Shown here piece by piece: positions 1 through 6,212 of a stretch of DNA of 6,576 nt. The number at the start of each line of letters is the position of its first letter. Position 1 is the stretch's first letter. The stretch is from Candidatus Cloacimonadota bacterium (lineage in GTDB: Bacteria; Cloacimonadota; Cloacimonadia; Cloacimonadales; Cloacimonadaceae). Both the position numbers and the translations under genes were made by a program. Below the pieces are notes generated by a model, which had not been told where the DNA came from, did not search any database, and was given only the letters and a program-made list of their open reading frames with translations. Location of the stretch: NCBI GenBank assembly GCA_012519465.1, contig JAAYQD010000311.1, positions 1-6,576 on the forward strand, written 5' to 3'.

Positions 1-157
1 AGCAGCCAAGGCGGCTTATTACAATATCCGCATCAATATGTTAGGCTCCACCGATGAAGCCTTCAAGACGGATATCCTTCCTCGCTCCCAGGAGATTATC
101 AAACAGTGTGAAAGCCTCGCCGCAGAAGTGGAGAAAGAGGTTTTGGAGCAACTGTAA
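1..157 (+). CDS. C-terminal end of a formimidoyl-THF cyclodeaminase / methenyl-THF cyclohydrolase-like protein (partial)
   Basis: An open frame enters from the left edge (first full codon at base 2) and ends at TAA 155-157, giving 51 residues. The tail has the pattern A-A-Y-Y-N-I-R-I-N-M, then T-D-E-A-F-K, then a charged helix rich in Glu and Leu. I recognise this as the usual end of the FTCD_C fold (the cyclodeaminase domain of FTCD and the stand-alone FchA-type proteins), where an Ala-rich helix with an N-V-x-I-N motif precedes a D-x-x-F-K segment. Family members act on one-carbon units carried by tetrahydrofolate, often in histidine or glycine/purine fermentation. The catalytic part lies outside the window, so activity cannot be judged. 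The gene is on the same strand as ispG, 38 bases upstream, and may share its transcript. The family call rests only on this tail. Confidence 0.7.
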   Translation, partial: AAKAAYYNIRINMLGSTDEAFKTDILPRSQEIIKQCESLAAEVEKEVLEQL

Positions 158-171
158 ATGTATCAAGACAT

Positions 172-187
172 GAGCCATGTGAGGCTC
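172..187 (+). other. Small hairpin covering the putative ribosome-binding site of ispG
   Basis: GAGCC (172-176) and GGCTC (183-187) are perfect inverted repeats around a 6-base loop. The right arm overlaps the only GAGG-like sequence (181-184) upstream of the ispG start at 196. If the stem forms it would hide that weak Shine-Dalgarno. Five base pairs is short, so this may be chance. Confidence 0.3.
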
Positions 188-195
188 TAAAATAA

Positions 196-1260
196 ATGCA
201 AAATATAAACCGTAAACCCACAAAACGCATCAACCTGGGCAAGGTTGAGATTGGCGATAATGCTCCCGTCAGCATTCAAAGCATGCTCAGCCTGCCCACG
301 GCGCACATCACTGCCTGCATCAAACAGCTGCAAGAGCTGGAGGCCGCAGGCTGTGAGATAGTGCGCATGAGCGTTACCGATCTCAAAGATGCCAAAGCGC
401 TGGCAATCCTCAAGCGTGAGACCAAGATGCCCATCGTGGCTGATATCCATTTCGATTACAAGCTGGCATTGGCGGCTCTGGAGCATGGAGTGGATGGGCT
501 CAGGCTCAATCCCGGCAATATCGGCAGCAGAGAAGGTGTGGAACAGGTGGTGAAAGCCTCGCTGGAACGCCAAATACCCATCCGCATTGGAGTCAATAGC
601 GGCTCCCTGCCCGCCGATCTTCTCTCCCAACACGGGCTCAGCCCCCAAAGCATGGTGGAAGCAGCCCTGAGGCATGTGCGCATCTTGGAAGAGCTGCACT
701 TTGATCAGATCAAAATCTCTGTCAAGGCATCACAGTTGCCCCTCATGGTGGAGTCTTACCGTCTGCTCAGCTCTCTTACAGATTATCCCCTGCATTTGGG
801 CATCACCGAATCCGGTAGCATGTTGCGCGGCACCATCAAAAGCTCCATTGCCCTGGGCACCCTCCTGCAGGAAGGAATTGGCGATACCATCCGCGTCTCT
901 CTCACCGCTCCCCCCTTGGAAGAGGTGAATGTAGCCAAAGAAATCCTCAAAAGCCTCAGCCTGCGCAAGGGTCTCAATATCATTTCCTGCCCCACCTGCG
1001 GACGCACCCGCATCAACCTCATGGAATTGGTGGAAAAGGTGGAAACCGCCCTTGCCCCTTACGAGGATATCCCCCTCACGGTGGCGGTGATGGGCTGTGC
1101 CGTCAATGGTCCGGGAGAAGCCAGGGAAGCTGATTTTGGCATTGCCGGCGGGGATGGCGAAGGCTTGGTATTTGCCCGTGGAGAGATCATCAAAAAGGTT
1201 CCCGAATCGCAACTGGTGGAAGAGCTCTTGGCGATGATCATTGCCGAGGTAGAGCGCTAA
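196..1260 (+). CDS. ispG: 4-hydroxy-3-methylbut-2-en-1-yl diphosphate synthase (IspG/GcpE)
   Basis: This is the cytosolic [4Fe-4S] enzyme that reductively converts ME-cPP to HMBPP, the penultimate step of the MEP isoprenoid pathway. The 354-residue length is typical of the bacterial two-domain form without the plant-type insert. Visible family motifs in the TIM-barrel domain are ADIHFDYKLAL (82-92), LRLNPGNIG (102-110), PIRIGVNSGSL (128-138), KISVKAS (173-179), HLGITESG (200-207) and GIGDTIRVSLTA (227-238). The C-terminal iron-sulfur domain carries CPTCGR (C265, C268) and GCAVNGPGEA (C301, E308), which supply the three cluster cysteines and the conserved glutamate. The N-terminal QSM motif (28-30) is present, but the stretch after it reads LSLPTAHI where the family normally has a TNTxTTD-like sequence. 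The start at 196 gives the usual spacing from N-terminus to the QSM motif. The next gene begins 4 bases after the stop. Confidence 0.97.
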   Translation: MQNINRKPTKRINLGKVEIGDNAPVSIQSMLSLPTAHITACIKQLQELEAAGCEIVRMSVTDLKDAKALAILKRETKMPIVADIHFDYKLALAALEHGVDGLRLNPGNIGSREGVEQVVKASLERQIPIRIGVNSGSLPADLLSQHGLSPQSMVEAALRHVRILEELHFDQIKISVKASQLPLMVESYRLLSSLTDYPLHLGITESGSMLRGTIKSSIALGTLLQEGIGDTIRVSLTAPPLEEVNVAKEILKSLSLRKGLNIISCPTCGRTRINLMELVEKVETALAPYEDIPLTVAVMGCAVNGPGEAREADFGIAGGDGEGLVFARGEIIKKVPESQLVEELLAMIIAEVER

Positions 1261-1264
1261 CCCT

Positions 1265-1801
1265 ATGCTGTGGCAGATATTTATCACATTTCTAAGGGTG
1301 GGAGCCTTCACCATTGGTGGAGGCTACGCCATGTTGCCCCTGATCCGCCGCGAGGTGTGTGAAAAGCACAAATGGATGGATGAGATGGCTTTCATGGATG
1401 GCTTGGCTGCCGCTCAAAGCAGCCCCGGTCCCATTGCCATCAATCTCAGCATTTATGTGGGCTATCACCTCCGCAAAGGCAAGGGCATGGCGGCGGCGGT
1501 ATTGGGCACAGTGTTGCCCTCTCTGATCAGCATTATCATCATTGCCTCGCTGTTTTCCCGCTATGCAGATTCCACCTTGGCGCGCAAGGCGTTTCGCGCC
1601 CTCAAGCCTGCCGTGGTGGCTCTCATAGCCCTGCCCCTGATAGAGATGGCAAAGAAGATAGGCATCAAGCTGAATAATTTTTGGGTGCCCTTGACGGCGC
1701 TGATTTTGGTAGGCATCTTGGGTCTCAGCCCTGCACACCTCATTCTCCTCACCATCCTGGTCACCATCTGGCTCAGCGACCGCAATTCGCGCAAGGTATA
1801 G
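1265..1801 (+). CDS. chrA: Chromate transporter family (ChrA-like) half-size protein, first of a pair
   Basis: The product is a 178-residue integral membrane protein of the short-chain CHR family (chromate transporter Pfam family). Full-length ChrA is about 400 residues with two homologous halves; short-chain members are single halves encoded as tandem pairs that are thought to work together. The N-terminal segment FLRVGAFTIGGGYAMLP (9-25) matches the family's F-x-x-x-G-x-x-x-F/I-G-G-G signature, and SSPGPIAIN (52-60) is the conserved T/S-P-G-P loop. Hydrophobic stretches lie near 78-98, 113-128 and 140-170. It starts 4 bases after ispG, with only a distant GAGG (1246-1249), so translation may be coupled to ispG. 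The family is named for chromate efflux, but many members are in organisms with no known chromate exposure and the true substrate here is unknown. Confidence 0.9.
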   Translation: MLWQIFITFLRVGAFTIGGGYAMLPLIRREVCEKHKWMDEMAFMDGLAAAQSSPGPIAINLSIYVGYHLRKGKGMAAAVLGTVLPSLISIIIIASLFSRYADSTLARKAFRALKPAVVALIALPLIEMAKKIGIKLNNFWVPLTALILVGILGLSPAHLILLTILVTIWLSDRNSRKV

Positions 1802-1806
1802 CCGTT

Positions 1807-2319
1807 ATGTTTACCATGTTTCTTACCTTTATCAAGATTGGGCTCTTCAGCTTTGGCGGTGGTTATGCCATTTTGGCAATGATTCAACAAGAGGTGGTGG
1901 CGCGTCATGGCTGGCTCACTGCTGCAGAATTTGCCGATATAGTGGCAATCTCCCAGATGACCCCGGGACCCATTGCCATCAATGCCGCCACTTTCGTGGG
2001 CTTTCAGCGTTATGGCATTTTGGGCTCCATTCTCTGCACCTTTGGCGTCATCCTCCCTTCCTTGATCTTAATGGCAATCATCACAGTAAGTTATATCAAG
2101 CTCAGCTCTCAAGCCTGGTTTAAGGATATCTTCAAAAACCTGCGCCTCCTTAGCCTGGGTCTGATCGGTGCTGCCATGATTATGATTGGAAAAGATGCCT
2201 TTCCCGATTTCTTTTCTGTGGTCATCTTCCTCCTGGCATTCCTCATCCTCTGGCGCTGGAAGGTAAACCCCATCTATCTGCTGTTGGGCACCGCCGCTGT
2301 GGGGATGGTCTTGGGCTAA
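1807..2319 (+). CDS. chrA: Chromate transporter family (ChrA-like) half-size protein, second of a pair
   Basis: This 170-residue membrane protein is homologous to its upstream neighbour. It has FIKIGLFSFGGGYAIL (8-23) and MTPGPIAIN (51-59) at the same positions, followed by hydrophobic segments near 70-95, 112-128, 136-149 and 156-170. I chose ATG 1807 because it puts the family signature at the correct distance from the N-terminus, follows the previous stop by 5 bases, and has AAGG (1793-1796) at a suitable distance. The frame is open further upstream to an ATG at 1681, but that extension lies inside the preceding gene and is Pro/His-rich rather than membrane-like. An in-frame ATG at 1816 is an alternative. 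The two halves probably form a hetero-oligomeric anion transporter; substrate unknown. The next gene starts 5 bases after the stop. Confidence 0.9.
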   Translation: MFTMFLTFIKIGLFSFGGGYAILAMIQQEVVARHGWLTAAEFADIVAISQMTPGPIAINAATFVGFQRYGILGSILCTFGVILPSLILMAIITVSYIKLSSQAWFKDIFKNLRLLSLGLIGAAMIMIGKDAFPDFFSVVIFLLAFLILWRWKVNPIYLLLGTAAVGMVLG

Positions 2320-2324
2320 AATCC

Positions 2325-3227
2325 ATGCAAAGCTCCCCGGCTGCTGTCATAGACCTGGGTTCCAATACTTTCAAGTATATCGTTGGCAAAAGGGATGCCG
2401 AGGGGCCAAGCATCCTCTTGGATGCATCCCTCACCGTAAGGCTGGCTGCCAATCTGCAAAAAGATGGTTTTCTGGGCGAGGAGGCAATGCACAGGGGAAT
2501 GGTAGCCTTAGGGGAAATTATATCCCAGCTGCAAAGCTACCAACCCTCTTCAATCTCCGTTGTGGGCTCGCAAGCCCTGCGTCAAGCCCAGGATGCATCC
2601 CTGTTTTTGGCAATGGTAAAGCAGCAATTGGGCTTGGATATCCGGGTGCTAAGTGGTGAGGAAGAGGCGCGGCTGGCTTGGCAAGCTGCCACGTTGGAAC
2701 AAACTTACAGAGATGGTCTGGCGGTGTTGGATTTGGGAGGAGGTTCTTTGGAGATTATCTTTGGGGATGCTTTGCCGAGGCACAGCTTTTCCCTGTCTTT
2801 GGGTGCCGTGCTGATGACCGCCCGGTTTATCCATCACGATCCCCCTCTGGATAGTGAACTATCTGGCCTTGCCAATTATGTAGATGCATCTTTGAAGACG
2901 GCTTTGCCCCACCACCCTGTTTCACGCCTGATGGCAATAGGTGGCACCACCCTCAATTTAGCCGCTATCAACCGGCATCTAAATAATGATGATACCACCC
3001 TCACAGCTGGCAATCTAAACCAGCTGATAAATCTGCTTGCTTCTCTGCCTCTTATTGAGCGGAAGAAAACCTCCGGGCTGGACCCTCAGCGAGCTGATAT
3101 CATTATCGCCGGAGCCGTTGTTATCAGAGAGGTACTGAGGCATTTGGGCACACAAGAGCTATTCGTGTGCCGCAGTGGCATCAGGCATGCCCTCTTGGCA
3201 GCAGCGCTGACGCTCCTTCCCTGTTAA
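2325..3227 (+). CDS. ppx: Ppx/GppA family phosphatase (exopolyphosphatase / pppGpp phosphatase), short form
   Basis: This is a 300-residue cytosolic protein of the ASKHA superfamily. The phosphate-1 loop is VIDLGSNTFK (8-17), the phosphate-2 loop is LDLGGGSLEI (135-144), and AIGGTTLNLAA (204-214) lies in the nucleotide-binding lobe. SGEEEARLAW (110-119) holds the conserved Glu thought to activate water (probably E113). GLDPQRADIIIAGAVV (251-266) and RSGIRHALL (283-291) match the C-terminal helices of the family. Length matches the short Ppx/GppA proteins that lack the HD-like and C-terminal domains of E. coli PPX (about 510 residues). Family members release phosphate from polyphosphate chains or hydrolyse pppGpp; sequence alone does not decide which. 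It lies 5 bases after the second transporter gene and appears to be the last gene of the + strand block. Confidence 0.93.
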   Translation: MQSSPAAVIDLGSNTFKYIVGKRDAEGPSILLDASLTVRLAANLQKDGFLGEEAMHRGMVALGEIISQLQSYQPSSISVVGSQALRQAQDASLFLAMVKQQLGLDIRVLSGEEEARLAWQAATLEQTYRDGLAVLDLGGGSLEIIFGDALPRHSFSLSLGAVLMTARFIHHDPPLDSELSGLANYVDASLKTALPHHPVSRLMAIGGTTLNLAAINRHLNNDDTTLTAGNLNQLINLLASLPLIERKKTSGLDPQRADIIIAGAVVIREVLRHLGTQELFVCRSGIRHALLAAALTLLPC

Positions 3228-3285
3228 CCACCCTTGTCTCTCCTTTGTCAAAGCAAGGGTGAGACAAGGGTGGTACAAGGGTGGC
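3227..3285. repeat. 14-bp inverted repeat combined with a three-copy 11-bp direct repeat between convergent operons
   Basis: The left arm ACCACCCTTGTCTC (3227-3240) is perfectly complementary to GAGACAAGGGTGGT (3261-3274), with a 20-base loop. The right arm is part of three units spaced exactly 11 bases apart, with CAAGGGTG beginning at 3254, 3265 and 3276; the second and third share ACAAGGGTGG. The left arm could therefore pair with any of the three. The element begins at the ppx stop codon and sits between ppx (+) and feoA (-). It could slow transcription in both directions, but neither strand has a T-run after the stem, so it is not a canonical intrinsic terminator. It may instead belong to a dispersed intergenic repeat family. 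Confidence 0.75.
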
Positions 3286-3336
3286 TAATGGGCAAGGTGC
3301 ATGCTGCGACTGCATAATCTGTGCTTAAAGCCCTGC

Positions 3337-3642
3337 TTAGACCACTCTCACCATAATGAGGGCGGCAATCCTGCGGTCCAGCACATAACGTGCATCTCCC
3401 ACAGCCACGATCAGGTTGGGTTCGCCGGGTTCATTGCGAAACATATTCACTTGCATCCCATGATACATTCCCCGCTCGATGGAGCGCAAATCACTATTGC
3501 GGCTTACAAGTGCACTTTGTCCAGTCTGCAATTGCGTTAGCGGAACACAATCTCCACGTTTGCAATACTGACAGCGGCGGGGGCGAAAGAGAAAGCTGCG
3601 TCCCAAATCACGCAAGCGGTTGCGGTTCTTATTCATACGCAT
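3337..3642 (-). CDS. feoA: FeoA-domain protein with Cys-rich N-terminal extension
   Basis: This is a 101-residue protein. Residues 35-101 read as a FeoA (SH3-like) domain: L-T-Q-L-x-x-G-Q-S-A (35-44), a short R-S-I-E-R-G-M-Y-H-G-M-Q-V segment in place of the usual R-L-x-x-M-G-x-x-P-G-x-x-V, the loop N-E-P-G-E-P-N-L-I-V, and the end A-A-L-I-M-V-R-V-V. FeoA domains bind and modulate the FeoB ferrous iron transporter on the cytosolic side. The first 34 residues are an extension beyond the usual ~75-residue FeoA. It is rich in Arg and has three cysteines in a C-x2-C-x4-C arrangement (C24, C27, C32). The start (3640-3642) overlaps the feoB end by 14 bases; an ATG two codons later (3634-3636) is equally possible. 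A GGGAAGA sequence about 14 bases before the first ATG may serve as ribosome-binding site. feoA usually precedes feoB; here it follows. Confidence 0.8.
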   Translation of the reverse strand: MRMNKNRNRLRDLGRSFLFRPRRCQYCKRGDCVPLTQLQTGQSALVSRNSDLRSIERGMYHGMQVNMFRNEPGEPNLIVAVGDARYVLDRRIAALIMVRVV

Positions 3643-5731
3643 GATGTTTTGATCTTCCCATAAGTTTCATTGAGCCATAAAAGGCAAAGGTTAAAGCGAT
3701 TGCCACCCCTATCCAGATAAAGGATGTGGCACTAAAATTGATAAGTTGATACACCAGCGTGGCGATCATCCATGCCAGCAGATTGAGATAAATGAATGAA
3801 AACACCATCCAGCGCCAGCCGTGTTCTTTGAAAAGCATGGTGAGGGCAGCAGCGCAGGGTGAATAGAGCAATACAAAGACGAGGTATGCCAAGACGGCTG
3901 CTGTGGTGCCAAATCCGGCTCTCACTGCGGCATCGCCTTCGCCATAAAGCCCTTCCAAGGTGCCCACGATTGCCTCTTTGGCAAAGAGTCCGGTCACCAA
4001 AGCCACTCCCGCCTGCCAGTTATCACTGCTGATACCCATCGGCTGCAAAATTGGGGTGATTGCCTTGCCGGCAAGCTCCAACACGCTGATCTGACCATCT
4101 TCATGAGCGGCAAAGGGAATGACGATGAGATTGAGCATATTCATCAGGATAATCACGATGAGGATGGTTTTACCAGCTCTGAGGATAAAATCCTTGAGGC
4201 GGAACCACGTATGCATCATGATCCCATTGAAGGTGGGGAAGTGGTAAGGCGGCAGCTCCATCACAAAGTTGCCCGGTTCGCTGCGGAAAATAGTCTTCTT
4301 GAGCAGCAAACCAAATGCCAACGCCATGATCACGCCAAACATATACAGGCCAAAGACCACGAGGTCTGCCCGCTTGGGAAAGAAAATAATCCCCAGATAA
4401 GTATATACCGGCAGCTTGGCGCCACAGCTCATAAAGGGGGAGAGGAGAGAGGCAAACACTCTGTCCCGCTTGCTTTCCAGGGTGCGCGTGGCCATGATCG
4501 CCGGCACGGTGCAGCCAAAGCCCACCAATAGTGGGATGAAGGCCTTGCCCGGCAAGCCAATCTTGCGCATGAATTTATCCGCTATAAAAGCAGCCCTTGC
4601 CATATATCCACTATCTTCCAGGATGGAGAGCGAGACAAAGATAAAGAAGATGGGCGGGATGAAGGAGCCTATGGTGGCGATACCATTACCCAAGGCGTCT
4701 GACAATAAATATGCCAGCCATTCCGGTAGCGGGATGGCTCTCAAAAGGAGCCCCAATTGGTCTACAAACACCCATTCCAAACCGCCTTCAATAAGATCCA
4801 TCAGCGGTTCACTGAGGCGCACCGCCAACAGGAATACCAGATACATCACAAAGAAGAAGAAGGGCAAGCCAAAGATTTTGCTGAGTGCCAGTTTATCTAT
4901 TCTATCAGAGTAGGTGATCTTCTTTTCCGGGTCACGGCTGATCACATCCAGCGCCAAACCGCGGATATAGCCATATCTATCGTCTGCTATCACGTTGGGC
5001 GATTCCTGACGGCGATGCTTTTCGATGGCGCGGATATGTTTCTCCACCTGTTCTTGCAGCTCTTCATCTGCCTTGATGCCAGCCGTGGTATCGCGTTCCA
5101 AAAGCTTGATGCCTATCCAGCGCAGCCTGTGTGGCTCATCCTCGGGCATCCTTTCTGACAGCTCCGGCATCAGCTGCTCCAAAGCACGCTCCACCACCTC
5201 ATCATAGGTGATGCGGGCAGGCTCAATCGTCATCCCCAGGCTTGTTTCGATCTGATCATACAAGCCTTTCACGTCAAAATCCTTCACCAGATTTGCCGGC
5301 ACCACGGGGAAGCCCAGATGGGAAGCCAGATGATCTTCTTCCACCCGGATGCCGTTGCGCTTTGTGATATCACACATGGAAAGCAGCATCAGGATGGGCA
5401 CTCCCAGCTCCATCAGTTGCACGCTGAGGTAGAGATTGCGTTCCAGATTGGAGCTATCCACGATGTTGATCACCAAATCCGGCTTTTCATTCAATATATA
5501 ACTGCGGGCAATCTGCTCATCAGGTGTGCCTCCGCTCAGCGAATAGATGCCGGGAAGGTCTATCACGTCATAACGCTTGCCCTTGTGGGTATAATAGCCG
5601 GCTTTATGCTCCACAGTCACGCCAGGCCAGTTACCAACCGTCTGACGGCTGCCAGTGAGCTGATTAAACAAGGTGGTTTTCCCAGTGTTGGGATTACCCA
5701 CCAAAGCCAAAACAGGATTGTGCTTATTCAT
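3629..5731 (-). CDS. feoB: Ferrous iron transport protein B (FeoB)
   Basis: FeoB is the inner-membrane Fe(II) importer with a cytosolic GTPase domain; this one has 700 residues, typical for the family. The G domain shows G1 GNPNTGKT (12-19), the switch region VGNWPGVTVE with T39, and G3 DLPG (58-61). At the G4 position, normally NxxD, it reads SMCD (118-121). A helical GDI-like segment follows (about 160-270). The membrane domain begins near 287, with the paired gate motifs GFGCTVPAIMATRT (404-417) and SPFMSCGAKLPVY (431-443), a LFAKEAIVGTLEGLYG motif (582-597), and about eight or more hydrophobic segments to the C-terminus. It starts 3 bases after the fur stop with no clear Shine-Dalgarno, which suggests translational coupling to fur. 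feoA overlaps its 3' end. A Fur-box-like sequence lies directly upstream. Confidence 0.97.
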   Translation of the reverse strand: MNKHNPVLALVGNPNTGKTTLFNQLTGSRQTVGNWPGVTVEHKAGYYTHKGKRYDVIDLPGIYSLSGGTPDEQIARSYILNEKPDLVINIVDSSNLERNLYLSVQLMELGVPILMLLSMCDITKRNGIRVEEDHLASHLGFPVVPANLVKDFDVKGLYDQIETSLGMTIEPARITYDEVVERALEQLMPELSERMPEDEPHRLRWIGIKLLERDTTAGIKADEELQEQVEKHIRAIEKHRRQESPNVIADDRYGYIRGLALDVISRDPEKKITYSDRIDKLALSKIFGLPFFFFVMYLVFLLAVRLSEPLMDLIEGGLEWVFVDQLGLLLRAIPLPEWLAYLLSDALGNGIATIGSFIPPIFFIFVSLSILEDSGYMARAAFIADKFMRKIGLPGKAFIPLLVGFGCTVPAIMATRTLESKRDRVFASLLSPFMSCGAKLPVYTYLGIIFFPKRADLVVFGLYMFGVIMALAFGLLLKKTIFRSEPGNFVMELPPYHFPTFNGIMMHTWFRLKDFILRAGKTILIVIILMNMLNLIVIPFAAHEDGQISVLELAGKAITPILQPMGISSDNWQAGVALVTGLFAKEAIVGTLEGLYGEGDAAVRAGFGTTAAVLAYLVFVLLYSPCAAALTMLFKEHGWRWMVFSFIYLNLLAWMIATLVYQLINFSATSFIWIGVAIALTFAFYGSMKLMGRSKHHAYE

Positions 5732-5734
5732 AGG

Positions 5735-6181
5735 TCATTGATTCTCATTCTCATTATCGGCGCACTTCCAACAAAGTCCGCGCAAGTTCAACTGATAATC
5801 CTCTATCTGAAAGCGTTGTTGGCTCGCCACTTTATTGATATGAGGCAATACCATCTCCAGGGAAGTTTCCACCACGGTGCCACACTTGCGGCAAATCCAG
5901 TGTAAATGCTGGGGATGACCCAGGATGTGTTCATAAAAATCTCTATCAGCCTGACGCAGCGAATGCTGGATCAAGCCGGATTCCACCAATAAGGGTAAAG
6001 TGCGATAGATAGTAGCCCGGGAGACCTCTTCATTGTGGATGCGCAAACGGTCGTACAGCTGCTCCACATCAAAGTGATCATGCAGCGAAAACACCGCCTC
6101 CAAGATGAGACGTCGCGGTTGTGTGAGCCTCTGGCCTTTGGCTTCCAGATACTCGGTAAACAGGCGTTCATATTCTTTCAT
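5735..6181 (-). CDS. fur: Fur family ferric uptake regulator
   Basis: This is a 148-residue cytosolic metal-dependent repressor. The N-terminal winged helix carries G-Q-R-L-T-Q-P-R-R-L-I-L-E (16-28) and the recognition helix region SRATIYRTLPLLVESGLI (54-71). The dimerisation/metal domain has YEHILGHPQHLHWICRKCG (83-101). C97/C100 together with C137/C140 form the usual structural four-Cys zinc site, and H36, E84, H92, H94 and E105 fall where Fur regulatory metal ligands are expected. Among Fur-family members (Fur, Zur, PerR, Mur), the adjacent feoB and feoA make iron the likely signal; the sequence alone does not exclude the others. The start is supported by AAAGGAAG six bases upstream. The last residues, D-N-E-N-E-N-Q, are encoded by a Fur-box-like repeat. 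feoB begins 3 bases after the TGA. Confidence 0.95.
   Translation of the reverse strand: MKEYERLFTEYLEAKGQRLTQPRRLILEAVFSLHDHFDVEQLYDRLRIHNEEVSRATIYRTLPLLVESGLIQHSLRQADRDFYEHILGHPQHLHWICRKCGTVVETSLEMVLPHINKVASQQRFQIEDYQLNLRGLCWKCADNENENQ
5740..5758 (-). promoter_or_regulatory. Candidate Fur box at the end of fur, directly upstream of feoB
   Basis: Read on the - strand this is GATAATGAGAATGAGAATC, which matches the classical 19-bp Fur box (GATAATGATAATCATTATC) at 15 of 19 positions by eye, as three tandem hexamers GATAAT-GAGAAT-GAGAAT. It lies within the last codons of fur (encoding the D-N-E-N-E-N tail) and ends 8 bases before the feoB start codon. The GATAAT hexamer could also act as a -10 element, but I see no good -35 at the proper distance. 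Confidence 0.5.
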
Positions 6182-6187
6182 TACTTT

Positions 6188-6195
6188 CTTCCTTT
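6188..6195 (-). promoter_or_regulatory. Shine-Dalgarno of fur
   Basis: The - strand reads AAAGGAAG, six bases before the ATG at 6179-6181. It is a strong ribosome-binding site that fixes this start codon for fur. Confidence 0.8.
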
Positions 6196-6197
6196 AT

Positions 6198-6212
6198 TGA
6201 GAATCAATCTCA
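6198..6212 (-). promoter_or_regulatory. Candidate Fur box in the fur promoter
   Basis: The - strand reads TGAGATTGATTCTCA, a 7-1-7 near-palindrome with one mismatched pair. It matches the TGATAATnATTATCA Fur-box form at 12 of 14 defined positions by eye. It overlaps the last base of the proposed -10 element and covers the expected transcription start, where bound Fur would block RNA polymerase. It shares the 11-mer ATTGATTCTCA with the site at 5737-5747 (there in the opposite orientation). Confidence 0.65.

Noticed and set aside
187..1314. - strand reading frames of 170 and 194 residues opposite ispG
   Set aside because: ispG carries all the family motifs on the + strand; the opposite frames have no ribosome-binding site or known motif.
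1681..1806. Upstream in-frame extension of the second transporter gene, starting at ATG 1681
   Set aside because: It overlaps the preceding gene by more than 100 bases and encodes a Pro/His-rich stretch unlike a membrane protein. ATG 1807 gives the normal family N-terminus.
1265..2319. The two chrA halves as one full-length gene broken by a frameshift
   Set aside because: Each half has its own start, a complete signature at its N-terminus and a clean stop, with a 5-base gap. This is the known paired short-chain arrangement.
3295..3340. Possible feoA terminator (AAGC-AGG-GCTT and ATGC/GCAT small stems)
   Set aside because: The stems are only 4 bp and no T-run follows on the - strand, so they are too weak to call.
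3301..3644. + strand reading frames of 79 and 84 residues opposite feoA
   Set aside because: They lie antisense to a recognisable FeoA domain, show no family motif, and their His/Cys/Ser-rich composition is typical of antisense translation.
4103..5207. Several + strand reading frames of 60-165 residues opposite feoB
   Set aside because: feoB is unmistakable on the other strand through this interval. These are antisense shadows with no motifs.
5318..5905. + strand reading frame of 195 residues opposite feoB and fur
   Set aside because: It is antisense to the FeoB G domain and the Fur C-terminus and crosses their boundary; it has no recognisable domain.
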